DNA from: Vagococcus allomyrinae
Lineage (GTDB): Bacteria > Bacillota > Bacilli > Lactobacillales > Vagococcaceae
DNA length: 64,000 bases
Assembly: GCF_017829975.1 (NCBI RefSeq)
Contig: NZ_JAEEGA010000002.1
Span: 110,357-174,356 of the forward strand
Reading direction: 5' to 3'
The notes beneath the pieces are model-generated. The model was not told where the DNA came from. It saw only the letters and a program-made list of their open reading frames with translations, and searched no databases. Both the position numbers and the translations under genes were made by a program. Below, piece after piece: positions 29,037 to 37,110 of this stretch (position 1 is its first letter; every line of letters starts with the position of its first letter).

Positions 29037-29792
29037 TTAATTGATGACCGTCACAATTTGCTGATACGCTGCTAGTGTCTCTGAATCCAGTTGACTATCC
29101 GTAATCAAATAATCAATATCATCCAAACTATAAAAACGGTAAAAGTCCTGCTTATTAAATTTACTGTAGTCAGCCACGATGTACTTTTCTTTAGCACTGT
29201 CCAATATTAACTTTTGACATAGTCCTTCTTCTTCATTTGAATTAAACACATAATTCTCAGAAATCGCATTGACCCCAATAAAAACTTTATCAACGTAGAT
29301 CGTTTCAATAAAATCATTGGTAATCGTTCCCACAAAAGAGCCGGTTTTCCCGCGATAAGTGCCACCAATCAGAATCAAATCAAAGCGACTATCATGTTTA
29401 AATTTATCGAAAACATGAATGGAGTTTGTCACAATTCTTGCCTCATCGACCCTTAGATAATCATAGACAAATTCAATAGTTGTACCAGACCCTAAAAAAA
29501 TAGTTTCCCCATTAGCGATTAATTTAGAAATGGATTGGGCGATTTCCTTTTTCTCTTGTAAATGGATATTTTTTTTCTCTAAATGAGTCAGTTCAGAAAA
29601 AGATAACTCCTTCTTCTCATTTAATTTGGCACCACCGTGAATCCTCGTCAATACCCCTGCTTGTTCCATTTCTTTTAAATCTCGTCTAACGGTCATTTCC
29701 GTCACCTGTAACTGCTCAGCAATAAACGCTACCTTTAAGCGCTTCTTTTCTTGTAACAACTCCATGATTTTTTCCTGTCTATTTATTTTCAT
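29037..29792 (-). CDS. lacR: DeoR-family lactose repressor
   Basis: A 251-residue DeoR-type repressor. The N-terminal HTH reads VAFIAEQLQVTEMTVRRDL, and the sugar-phosphate-binding domain starts near GETIFLGSGTTIEF. In the tagatose-6-phosphate pathway LacR senses tagatose 6-phosphate. It lies between lacG and the divergent lacFEABDC operon, so it can act on both promoters. I chose the ATG at 29792 (AAGGTGA upstream) over a GTG four codons earlier that is part of that ribosome site. Confidence 0.88.
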   Translation of the reverse strand: MKINRQEKIMELLQEKKRLKVAFIAEQLQVTEMTVRRDLKEMEQAGVLTRIHGGAKLNEKKELSFSELTHLEKKNIHLQEKKEIAQSISKLIANGETIFLGSGTTIEFVYDYLRVDEARIVTNSIHVFDKFKHDSRFDLILIGGTYRGKTGSFVGTITNDFIETIYVDKVFIGVNAISENYVFNSNEEEGLCQKLILDSAKEKYIVADYSKFNKQDFYRFYSLDDIDYLITDSQLDSETLAAYQQIVTVIN

Positions 29793-29856
29793 AAAAAAGC
29801 TCACCTTTTCAATGTTAATTAATGTTCAATTCAAGTTTATTATATAAATTACCATT

Positions 29857-29965
29857 TGTCAACGAACACTAAACAAACAATAATAAACAAAATAAAACTA
29901 AAAACGAACAAAAAGTTGTTGACAAAGAACATGTAACCGGTATATCATGTTTTTGTAACCGATAT
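29857..29965. promoter_or_regulatory. Divergent lac promoters and operator/cre-like repeats
   Basis: On the plus strand TTGACA at 29919-29924 and TATATC at 29941-29946 form the likely lacF promoter. Two direct repeats, GTAACCGGTAT at 29933-29943 and GTAACCGATAT at 29955-29965, overlap the -10 region and start site 22 bp apart. They are operator-like and partly match CcpA cre sites (TGTAACCGATATTA). On the minus strand a TTGACA at 29857-29862 serves lacR. AT-rich TGTTT/AAACA elements between them resemble LacR sites. Confidence 0.5.
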
Positions 29966-29999
29966 TATTTTAACTATTAATCAAAGGAGAGCAATGACT

Positions 30000-30308
30000 A
30001 TGAACAAAGAAGAAGTAGCGATGATTGGATTTGAAGTTGTGGCATTTGCAGGTGAAGCCAGATCAAAATTGATGGAGGCGCTGAATGCCGCAGAGGCTCA
30101 AGACTTTACCAGAACGGATGACTTGATCGAAGAGGCGCACGCCAGTTTAATTGAAGCTCATAAGTCTCAAACAAAACTATTAGCATTGGAAGCAAGTGGC
30201 GAAAACGTCGAAATCGGCTTTATTATGGTTCATGCCCAAGATCACTTAATGACGACCATGTTATTAAAAGACACGATGAAACACTTGATTAATATCTACA
30301 AAAAATAG
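30000..30308 (+). CDS. lacF: Lactose-specific PTS EIIA
   Basis: A 102-residue IIA protein beginning MNKEEVAMIGFEVVAFAGEA, matching the LacF family start. The active histidine is in IEAHKSQTKL and a second in VHAQDHLMTT. The ATG at 30000 lies 10 nt after AGGAG and agrees with homologues; an ATG six bases earlier is too close to the ribosome site. First gene of lacFEABDC. Confidence 0.93.
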   Translation: MNKEEVAMIGFEVVAFAGEARSKLMEALNAAEAQDFTRTDDLIEEAHASLIEAHKSQTKLLALEASGENVEIGFIMVHAQDHLMTTMLLKDTMKHLINIYKK

Positions 30309-30325
30309 CCAAAAGGAGAAAAAAA

Positions 30326-31972
30326 ATGAATGTTTTAATTAATCGAATTGAAAAAATGAAACCAGTCTTTGAAAAAATTTCCAACAATCCTTATTTACGT
30401 GCAATTCGTGATGGATTTATCAGTCTAATTCCAATCATTCTGTTCTCAAGCGTTTTTTTACTAGTCGCATATGTGCCTAATATTTTTAATTTCTATTGGA
30501 GTTCTGGTGTTGAAGCAACTTTAATGAAAGCTTACAATGCTTCAATGGGAATTTTAGGGTTAATGATGTCTACCACCGTCGCCAAGAGTTTAACAGATAA
30601 TTTTAACAATAAACTGCCTAAAACCAATCAAATTAATAACACCTCAACGATGTTAGCCGCTCTTATTGGATTTGTTTTGATTGGCGTTGACTTTGTAGAC
30701 GGCAATTTAGCCTTAGGCTTTATGGGAACAAAAGGATTGCTAACAGCCTTTGTCGTCGGCTTTGTCGTTCCGAACGTCTATCGTTTTTGCATTAAAAATA
30801 ACATTACAGTTAAAATGCCTGAAGAAGTTCCAGGAAATATTTCCCAAACCTTTAAAGACTTAATTCCGATTACCGCATCAACAACTATTTTTTGGTTGTT
30901 TGACTTAGGATTTAGAAATTTGTTTAAAGTCGGTTTCTCTGAAAAAGTGCTGGAAGTCTTTCAACCAATCTTTACAGCTGCTGATGGCTATTTTGGGTTA
31001 GCCTTGATTTTTGGGGCAATGGCCTTCTTCTGGTTTGTCGGGATTCACGGTCCTTCAATTGTCGAGCCAGCAGTCTCTGCCATCTATCTCTCAAATGTCA
31101 CCATGAATTTGCAACTGTATCAAGAAGGGGCTCACGCGGATAAAATTTTATCTCAAGGCACTCAATACTTCGTCGCCACACTAGGTGGAACAGGGGCAAC
31201 CTTAGTCATCACCTTGATGTTTGCCTTTTTAGCAAAATCAAAACAATTAAAAACCATGGGGAAAGCCTCAGCCGTGCCCGTTTTATTTGGCGTAAATGAA
31301 CCGATTCTCTTCGGAGCGCCTTTAGTGCTAAACCCGATTTTCTTTATTCCCTTTATCGTGACTCCGATTGTCAATGTTTGGTTGTTTAAGTTTTTTGTTG
31401 ATGTCGTCGGCATGAATGGTTTTATTTACAACTTGCCTTGGACAACTCCAGGACCATTAGGTTTAGTTATGGGAACGGGCTTTGCTCTATTATCAATTGT
31501 CTTAGTTGGCATTTTATTAGTAGTAGACTTCCTGATTTACTTCCCATTCTTTAAAGTTTACGACGGCGAGATGTTAGCCAAAGAAGCCGCTGGCCACAGC
31601 AATGAACCTGCTGTCCAAGAAAGTACAGGGGTCGTTGTGACAGCCGACGATTCCATTAAAGGCAAAAACGTCTTGGTCCTTTGCGCCAACGGAGCCACCA
31701 GTTCCATGTTAGCCAACGCCATTAAAAAAGGCGCCAAAGAACAGAATATCGCCCTTGATTCGACAGCCATGGCCTATGGTCAACACAAAGAGATCATCGC
31801 TGATTTCGATTTGATTATTTTAGCACCCCAAATGGCCTCCATGTTATCAGAACTTGAAAGTGAAACCGACGGGCTTAAAACCAAAGCCGTGTCAACCACC
31901 GGGATTGAATATGTCAGTTTAACAAGAGAACCAGCAAAAGCATTAGAATTTGTTTTTACGAAATTAAACTAA
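30326..31972 (+). CDS. lacE: Lactose-specific PTS EIICB
   Basis: A 548-residue fused IIC-IIB protein. About ten membrane helices include the GVNEPILFGAPLVLNPIFFI hallmark. A soluble IIB domain starts near residue 450 with the phosphocysteine in VLVLCANGATSSML. It imports lactose as lactose 6-phosphate. The length is close to known LacE proteins. AAAAGGAG precedes the ATG. Confidence 0.93.
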   Translation: MNVLINRIEKMKPVFEKISNNPYLRAIRDGFISLIPIILFSSVFLLVAYVPNIFNFYWSSGVEATLMKAYNASMGILGLMMSTTVAKSLTDNFNNKLPKTNQINNTSTMLAALIGFVLIGVDFVDGNLALGFMGTKGLLTAFVVGFVVPNVYRFCIKNNITVKMPEEVPGNISQTFKDLIPITASTTIFWLFDLGFRNLFKVGFSEKVLEVFQPIFTAADGYFGLALIFGAMAFFWFVGIHGPSIVEPAVSAIYLSNVTMNLQLYQEGAHADKILSQGTQYFVATLGGTGATLVITLMFAFLAKSKQLKTMGKASAVPVLFGVNEPILFGAPLVLNPIFFIPFIVTPIVNVWLFKFFVDVVGMNGFIYNLPWTTPGPLGLVMGTGFALLSIVLVGILLVVDFLIYFPFFKVYDGEMLAKEAAGHSNEPAVQESTGVVVTADDSIKGKNVLVLCANGATSSMLANAIKKGAKEQNIALDSTAMAYGQHKEIIADFDLIILAPQMASMLSELESETDGLKTKAVSTTGIEYVSLTREPAKALEFVFTKLN

Positions 31973-31992
31973 AGAAAAATTAGAGGTGACTT

Positions 31993-32421
31993 ATGGTAAA
32001 CGTGTATCTTTCTGCTGATCAAGCAGGATTCAGACTTAAAGAAGCGGTAAAAACAGCCTTAATCGCTCATCATTCAGTTCACGATCTTAGCGAGCAGCCC
32101 CAGCAAGATTTTATGGACTCAGCAGAAGTCCTAGTAGAGGCTTTGACTCGCGATCAAAAAGCTTTGGGGATCGCCTTTGACGGTTACGGCGCTGGTAGCT
32201 TTATCGCCGCAACCAAACACAAAGACATGATCGCAGCTGAAATATCTGAGGAGCGTTCAGCTTATATGACAAGAGAGCATAACAATTCTCGCATCATTAC
32301 CTTAGGTCAAGAAATTGTCGGAGAAGAATTAGCCAAAAACATCGCCTTGGAATTTTTAAAAGCCGATTATGAAGGTGGCCGCCATCAAATTAGGGTCGAT
32401 ATGTTAAATAAAATGCTGTAA
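31993..32421 (+). CDS. lacA: Galactose-6-phosphate isomerase subunit LacA
   Basis: A 142-residue RpiB/LacAB-fold protein. The C-terminal half, [20 protein letters not shown] and [14 protein letters not shown], is highly characteristic of LacA. With LacB it converts galactose 6-phosphate to tagatose 6-phosphate. GAGGTG precedes the ATG; lacB follows after 14 bp. Confidence 0.93.
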   Translation: MVNVYLSADQAGFRLKEAVKTALIAHHSVHDLSEQPQQDFMDSAEVLVEALTRDQKALGIAFDGYGAGSFIAATKHKDMIAAEISEERSAYMTREHNNSRIITLGQEIVGEELAKNIALEFLKADYEGGRHQIRVDMLNKML

Positions 32422-32435
32422 GGAGGAGGAAAAAG

Positions 32436-32954
32436 ATGAAAATAGCCATTGGATGCGATCATATCGTCACAGGAATTAAAATTGAGGTTGCCGATTTTCT
32501 GAGAGGAAAGGGCCATGAAGTCATCGATGTTGGCACATACGGCTATACGAGAACCCACTATCCGATTTATGGAAAAAAAGTCGGCGAACTCGTCGCCAAC
32601 GGTCTCGTCGATCAAGGGATTGTCATTTGTGGCACAGGGGTCGGCATTACCAATGCGGTCAATAAAGTGCCTGGTGTCAGAGCCGCCTTAGTTAGAGATA
32701 TGACCACGGCTTTATACGCCAAAAGGGAATTAAATGCCAATGTCTTAGGCTTTGGTGGCAAAGTAACCGGAACCTTTCTAATTTGCGATATTATTGAGGC
32801 ATTTCTTAAGGAAAACTATGTAGCAACCCCTGAAAACAAAGACTTGATTCAAAAAATCAGTCAACTAGATAAAAAAGCTGATACATCACAAGCAGAGCCC
32901 CATTTTTTTGACGAATTTTTCGAAAAATGGGACGCTAGCTTATACCACAACTAA
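32436..32954 (+). CDS. lacB: Galactose-6-phosphate isomerase subunit LacB
   Basis: A 172-residue RpiB-fold protein. It begins [18 protein letters not shown], has the catalytic-loop segment [18 protein letters not shown] and ends [15 protein letters not shown]. Partner of LacA. AAGGAGGAGG precedes the ATG. Confidence 0.93.
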   Translation: MKIAIGCDHIVTGIKIEVADFLRGKGHEVIDVGTYGYTRTHYPIYGKKVGELVANGLVDQGIVICGTGVGITNAVNKVPGVRAALVRDMTTALYAKRELNANVLGFGGKVTGTFLICDIIEAFLKENYVATPENKDLIQKISQLDKKADTSQAEPHFFDEFFEKWDASLYHN

Positions 32955-32964
32955 GGAGAAAAAC

Positions 32965-33966
32965 ATGTCATTAAAACCCAGTCTTACCAATAACAAACGT
33001 CGCCATATGGAACAATTATCAACCACCACTGGCATCATCGCTGCCTTGGCCATCGATCAACGAGGCGCCTTAAGAAAAATGCTAGTTGCCGATGGGTTTA
33101 CCGGTGATACTGAACAAGCCGTTGTAACATTTAAGCAACTAGTTTCAGAAGAACTGACCCCCTATTCATCCTCGATCTTATTGGATCCAGAATACGGGTT
33201 GCCAGCTGCTAAAGTTAAGGCCAGCGACGCCGGTCTGTTACTCGCTTATGAGCAAACGGGATACGACGCAACGGCAGCCGGGCGTTTTCCTGATTTGATT
33301 CAAACCTGCTCAGCCTTACGCTTAAAAGAAGACGGCGCAGACGCCGTGAAATTTCTCCTCTATTATGACGTAGACGAACCGTCAGAAATTAACGAACGCA
33401 AACACGCCTTTGTTGAGCGCATTGGGTCCGAATGTCTGGCGGAAGATATTCCTTTCTATCTAGAACTATTGTCATATGATGCAACTCATTCAGATAATGG
33501 CAGCAAAGAATTTGCTAAATTAAAACCTCATAAGGTCAACTCCATGATGGTTGAATTTTCAAAAGAACGCTACCACGTCGACGTTTTAAAAGTAGAAGTA
33601 CCCGTTAATATGAATTACGTAGAAGGTTTCGCCCAAGCTAAAGAAGATGTGGTTTACACCCGCTCAGAAGCATTGGCTTATTTTAAAGAGCAAAGCGATC
33701 AAACTGAGTTGCCCTTTATCTTCTTAAGTGCCGGTGTCAGTGCTAAATTATTTCAAGATACCTTGTATTTTGCCAAAGAAGCCGGATCAACATTCAACGG
33801 TGTGCTCTGTGGTCGCGCCACTTGGAAAGCGGCTGTCAGCGTATTTGTTAAAGAAGGTGAAGCCGCGACTCGAGCGTGGTTGCGCACAACGGGGAAACAA
33901 AACATGGCTGATTTAAATCAAGCCTTAGCTGATACCGCTACAACTTGGCATCAAAATTTTATCTAA
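32965..33966 (+). CDS. lacD: Tagatose 1,6-diphosphate aldolase
   Basis: A 333-residue class I aldolase of the LacD family. [16 protein letters not shown] near the N-terminus, [12 protein letters not shown], the likely Schiff-base lysine region [12 protein letters not shown], and [13 protein letters not shown] are visible. It cleaves tagatose 1,6-bisphosphate to dihydroxyacetone phosphate and glyceraldehyde 3-phosphate. I chose the ATG at 32965 (AAGGAG upstream); the frame stays open upstream into lacB. Confidence 0.93.
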   Translation: MSLKPSLTNNKRRHMEQLSTTTGIIAALAIDQRGALRKMLVADGFTGDTEQAVVTFKQLVSEELTPYSSSILLDPEYGLPAAKVKASDAGLLLAYEQTGYDATAAGRFPDLIQTCSALRLKEDGADAVKFLLYYDVDEPSEINERKHAFVERIGSECLAEDIPFYLELLSYDATHSDNGSKEFAKLKPHKVNSMMVEFSKERYHVDVLKVEVPVNMNYVEGFAQAKEDVVYTRSEALAYFKEQSDQTELPFIFLSAGVSAKLFQDTLYFAKEAGSTFNGVLCGRATWKAAVSVFVKEGEAATRAWLRTTGKQNMADLNQALADTATTWHQNFI

Positions 33967-33983
33967 AAAGGTGAGTGCTCCTA

Positions 33984-34931
33984 TTGATCTTAACTGTTAC
34001 ACTAAATCCCTCTGTGGATATTGCTTATCCTCTTGACTCGTTAACTATTAATCAAGTTAACCGATGCCCTTTCGCCAAAAAAACCGCTGGTGGGAAGGGG
34101 CTAAATGTCACTCGAGTGATCCAGCAAATGGCTGTACCCGTTACCGCAACAGGTTTTTTAGGCGGTCCCCTTGGTATCTTTATTAAAGAACAACTAGCAA
34201 ACCAACAAATTAACCAGCATTTTGCTACTATTCAAGACGAGACACGGAATTGCATTGCGATTTTACACGATAATGGCCAACAAACTGAAATTTTAGAAAC
34301 AGGCCCAATGATTACGCCAGCAGAACTGGCAGAATTTGAAAAAATTGTGACGACTGAGGCAAAACAAGCAGCTGTCGTCACATTGTCCGGGAGCTTACCT
34401 AAGGGAGCACCTCACACTTATTATGCTCAGCTCTTGACAGATTTAAAGGACACCTCAGCCAAAGTAATCCTTGACACCTCAGGAGAAAGTTTAAAAGCCG
34501 TGTTGGTAGGTAACATCAAACCCTATGCCATCAAACCTAATTTAGACGAACTGACGGAGTTAACAGGAAAAAAGAGCCTGCTTGATGACCTTCAACTAAT
34601 CAAAACCTTAAGTCAGCCCCTTTTTGAAGGGATCCCCTTAATCCTGGTTTCATTAGGAAACGAGGGGGCTTTTGTGAAATTTAACGAAGCCTTTTACCGA
34701 GTCAAGATACCTAAGATAAAAGTGGTCAATCCAGTCGGAAGTGGCGACTCGACCGTCGCTGGATTAGCCATCGCTTTAGCTCGAGGTGCAGAGATTGACG
34801 AAACCTTAAAAACGGCCATGACTCTCGGGATGCTAAATGCCTTAGAAAGTCAAACAGGTGCCGTAAATCCCCTGAATTTTGACACATATTTTAAGCAGAT
34901 TGTCGTCATAAAACAGTCAGGTGATCACTAA
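33984..34931 (+). CDS. lacC: Tagatose-6-phosphate kinase
   Basis: A 315-residue PfkB-family kinase. It begins ILTVTLNPSVDIAYPL, has the substrate loop AGGKGLNVTRV and the C-terminal anion-hole motif NPVGSGDSTVAG with the catalytic aspartate. It phosphorylates tagatose 6-phosphate. The TTG at 33984 gives the family's MILTVTLNP start and has AAAGGTGAG 8 nt upstream; an upstream in-frame GTG overlaps that site. Confidence 0.92.
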   Translation: MILTVTLNPSVDIAYPLDSLTINQVNRCPFAKKTAGGKGLNVTRVIQQMAVPVTATGFLGGPLGIFIKEQLANQQINQHFATIQDETRNCIAILHDNGQQTEILETGPMITPAELAEFEKIVTTEAKQAAVVTLSGSLPKGAPHTYYAQLLTDLKDTSAKVILDTSGESLKAVLVGNIKPYAIKPNLDELTELTGKKSLLDDLQLIKTLSQPLFEGIPLILVSLGNEGAFVKFNEAFYRVKIPKIKVVNPVGSGDSTVAGLAIALARGAEIDETLKTAMTLGMLNALESQTGAVNPLNFDTYFKQIVVIKQSGDH

Positions 34932-34936
34932 CTTCA

Positions 34937-34978
34937 CCGCAGAAAAAAACCTCTTAATCAGAGGTCTTTTTTCTGCGG
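34937..34978. terminator. Strong bidirectional terminator after lacC
   Basis: A long near-perfect hairpin (CCGCAGAAAA paired with TTTTCTGCGG, plus an inner ACCTC/GAGGT stem) with T-runs inside and after it. It ends the lac operon. Confidence 0.88.
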
Positions 34979-34998
34979 TTTTCACTCTTATCCCTCTA

Positions 34999-35343
34999 TT
35001 ACGACACCACAAACTTCCGCCTAAAGGCCTCAGAATAAGTCGAGGCCAGTTTTAACCCTGAAACTAAATAATTTTCAAAGGTCCCAAACTGTTCAATGAT
35101 AGCCTGCTTAGCGCCCTCTAAATAGGACGCATCAACACAAAGGAAGGTTTCCAACTGAAGAATCTCTTGAGAGCTTAGCTCCTTTCCATAAGTAGCGATA
35201 ATTTTTTGATTGGCTTCTTTGCGAAACCGATTGGTTAGCAAATAATCTTTAAGGATATCCTTTCCCGACACACCGGCAATCTTCAACAATAAGGCTGCTG
35301 CAAATATAGATTCCTTTATCAACTTTGTAGCTTGTTGAACCAC
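34999..35343 (-). pseudogene. Remnant of a tyrosine-protein-phosphatase-like gene
   Basis: The 114-residue frame matches only the C-terminal half of the Y_phosphatase3 family: FAAALLLKIAGVSGKDILKD, then VDASYLEGAKQAIIEQFGTFENYL. In intact members HCxxGKDRTG directly precedes FAAALL. Here that place reads TKLIKESI, so the P-loop and everything upstream are missing or scrambled. The first codon is GTG with no ribosome site. It lies between the lac terminator and WxL cluster B and probably marks an old rearrangement edge. Confidence 0.65.
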
Positions 35344-35429
35344 TCAGTCTTCAATGGGTGAAATGCCTAGTGGTCATATTTCCCATTCCCTTTTGGAATG
35401 AGGACTCGATTAGTTTAATCATTCCAGTA

Positions 35430-35948
35430 TTAGTTCGTAACTTTGGCATACTTAAAGGCCGTTCCAATCGAGACATCACAAATTGTCGCTATTTCTCGAA
35501 TGGTTTTTTTCTCGTGCTGATACATATTTTGAATCATCAAAATGGTTTCTGCTGGCATTTTCGGCCGACCAACGACTACCCCTTCACTCTTGGCTCTGCT
35601 GATGGCATCCTTGGTTCGCTGTTTAATAATTTGCTCCTCCAATAAAGCCAGTCGATACAGCTCATTAAAATAAGCTTCAGCCGAAAGCTGCTGGTTCTCA
35701 TCTCGCTGCATAAAGGTTATAAATGAATGCCCTTGGACTAAATACTTAAAACTAGGCAATAATTGAACCAGTTGCAACCTTAACTCCTGAATATTGGGAA
35801 CCACTATCTCATGCTCACTATTTTCTTTCACAATGGCTAAAAAATAGGCAGTTGACACCTCTTCAGGATTTAAATAAATAATCTCATGGCACTCTCTCAA
35901 AAGAGAGTCTTCCCACTTACCTGGATTACTTGTCAAACCGATCATCAT
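35430..35948 (-). CDS. Degenerate serine-recombinase-like DNA-binding protein
   Basis: A 172-residue protein with the layout of a small serine recombinase but no catalytic residues. The GYxRVS region reads IGLTSNPG, and the DRLxR position (in YLVQGHSFITFM) is not conserved. The linker helix (QRTKDAISRAKSEGVVVGRP) and the C-terminal HTH (REIATICDVSIGTAFKY) are kept. It is 26 bp after a DUF916 gene, the likely end of WxL cluster B, so it is probably co-transcribed and may regulate the cluster. The ATG at 35948 sits 9 nt after AAAGGAG; the ATG at 35957 abuts it. Confidence 0.68.
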   Translation of the reverse strand: MMIGLTSNPGKWEDSLLRECHEIIYLNPEEVSTAYFLAIVKENSEHEIVVPNIQELRLQLVQLLPSFKYLVQGHSFITFMQRDENQQLSAEAYFNELYRLALLEEQIIKQRTKDAISRAKSEGVVVGRPKMPAETILMIQNMYQHEKKTIREIATICDVSIGTAFKYAKVTN

Positions 35949-35974
35949 ACTCGCCATCTCCTTTTATTCTCATT

Positions 35975-37018
35975 CTATCGGCTCCGTCGCTTCTTTTTAC
36001 GACGAGACCTTTTGCTGAGTTGTCTTATGCCTAAATAAATCCCCAGTGTCAAAAATATGATAAACAAACAAATATAGACAATAATCGCCCAACTCAGCCC
36101 TTTTTTATCTCCTAATCCTTCATTGACACTCTTCTGTTTCTGCGGCGTCACCTTAAATTCTTCCGTCCACTCCCAGGCCTTATTTTCTGCTGTTACTAGA
36201 ATATGCGCCTCATAAGCCTCATAGGTTAAAGCTTCGTTGACTTCAAAAGGAAAATCAATCAGCGTATTCGGGGCCATCCTCAAATGAGCTTTTTTAGTTT
36301 CATAAAGAACTCCTCCAGATCCCTTCTTAGAAATCTGAACTTCCACCGTCATCTCATTCAAGAAATCAGCGACAGTATTAGAAAAATTAATGTCAATCCT
36401 GCTTGTATTGACCTTATTTTCAACACTAATGTGATTAAAACTCAGTTCCGGCTCCAAAGTCACATCTGTTTCTTTTAAGACCATTGCAACGGCGTAATTA
36501 AAACGATTGCTAACCTGGGTTGTTTCCACCTGTCGCTCCTTTTTTGAGGTCTCTTCCTTTTCCAAAATAATCCCCCCAAGGATCACCCCATCATAACTTT
36601 CTTTCGGCATACTAATTGTCAGCTTAACTTTAGCTGTCTTCTTGCCTTTCACCTTGACCTTTTTCGGCCCTGTCACAATTTTTTCAAAGTGGTGAACCAC
36701 TGATTTATCTTCCTTAATAGAATTATCCAAATAGTCAATCATACCATTAGCATTGGTTTTGGCACTGTTTAAAGAGATTAAGACCGTTATTTCCTTTTTG
36801 TCAGGATTGTAAACTTCTAGTTCAACGGTTTGCTTAGCTCCTGGTTTCATTTTTAAATCAAAGTACCCCTTTTGACTCTGCTGATTATCAGGATAAATAA
36901 TATTAAAGGTAAAGCCAGTTTGACTGACAGAATCTGCCTTAACGTTTAAGCTACAGACTGCCAATAGCCCAATTGCCGTTAAAATAGAGAGAAACATCCC
37001 TTTTAAATTCCTTGTCAT
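35975..37018 (-). CDS. DUF916/DUF3324 WxL-interacting membrane protein
   Basis: A 347-residue protein: signal peptide (cleavage near VKADS), DUF916 (GYFDLKMKPGAKQTVELEVY, YDGVILGGIIL), DUF3324, a C-terminal membrane helix (about residues 308-330) and a strongly basic tail ending RSRRKKKRRSR. It is preceded by a hairpin that separates it from the giant WxL gene. Likely holds that protein on the wall. AAGGAGA precedes the ATG. Confidence 0.9.
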   Translation of the reverse strand: MTRNLKGMFLSILTAIGLLAVCSLNVKADSVSQTGFTFNIIYPDNQQSQKGYFDLKMKPGAKQTVELEVYNPDKKEITVLISLNSAKTNANGMIDYLDNSIKEDKSVVHHFEKIVTGPKKVKVKGKKTAKVKLTISMPKESYDGVILGGIILEKEETSKKERQVETTQVSNRFNYAVAMVLKETDVTLEPELSFNHISVENKVNTSRIDINFSNTVADFLNEMTVEVQISKKGSGGVLYETKKAHLRMAPNTLIDFPFEVNEALTYEAYEAHILVTAENKAWEWTEEFKVTPQKQKSVNEGLGDKKGLSWAIIVYICLFIIFLTLGIYLGIRQLSKRSRRKKKRRSR

Positions 37019-37054
37019 CTTGTCTCCTTTGCAAAAACTCTTTTCACTATCAAA

Positions 37055-37089
37055 ATAAGCAAACCAGTGCTTAGCACCAGTTTACTTAT
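37055..37089 (-). terminator. Hairpin between giant WxL gene and DUF916 gene
   Basis: ATAAGCAAACCAGTGC (37055-37070) pairs with GCACCAGTTTACTTAT (37074-37089) with a few G-U type mismatches, and the minus strand continues with TTTTG. It would partly terminate transcription and lower expression of the downstream DUF916 gene. Confidence 0.6.
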
Positions 37090-37110
37090 CTCTTATACCA
37101 GTTTAGTTGA

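Noticed and set aside
36284-36478. Frames antisense to the WxL and DUF916 genes
   Set aside because: They are shadows of long, well supported genes with signal peptides and family motifs on the opposite strand.
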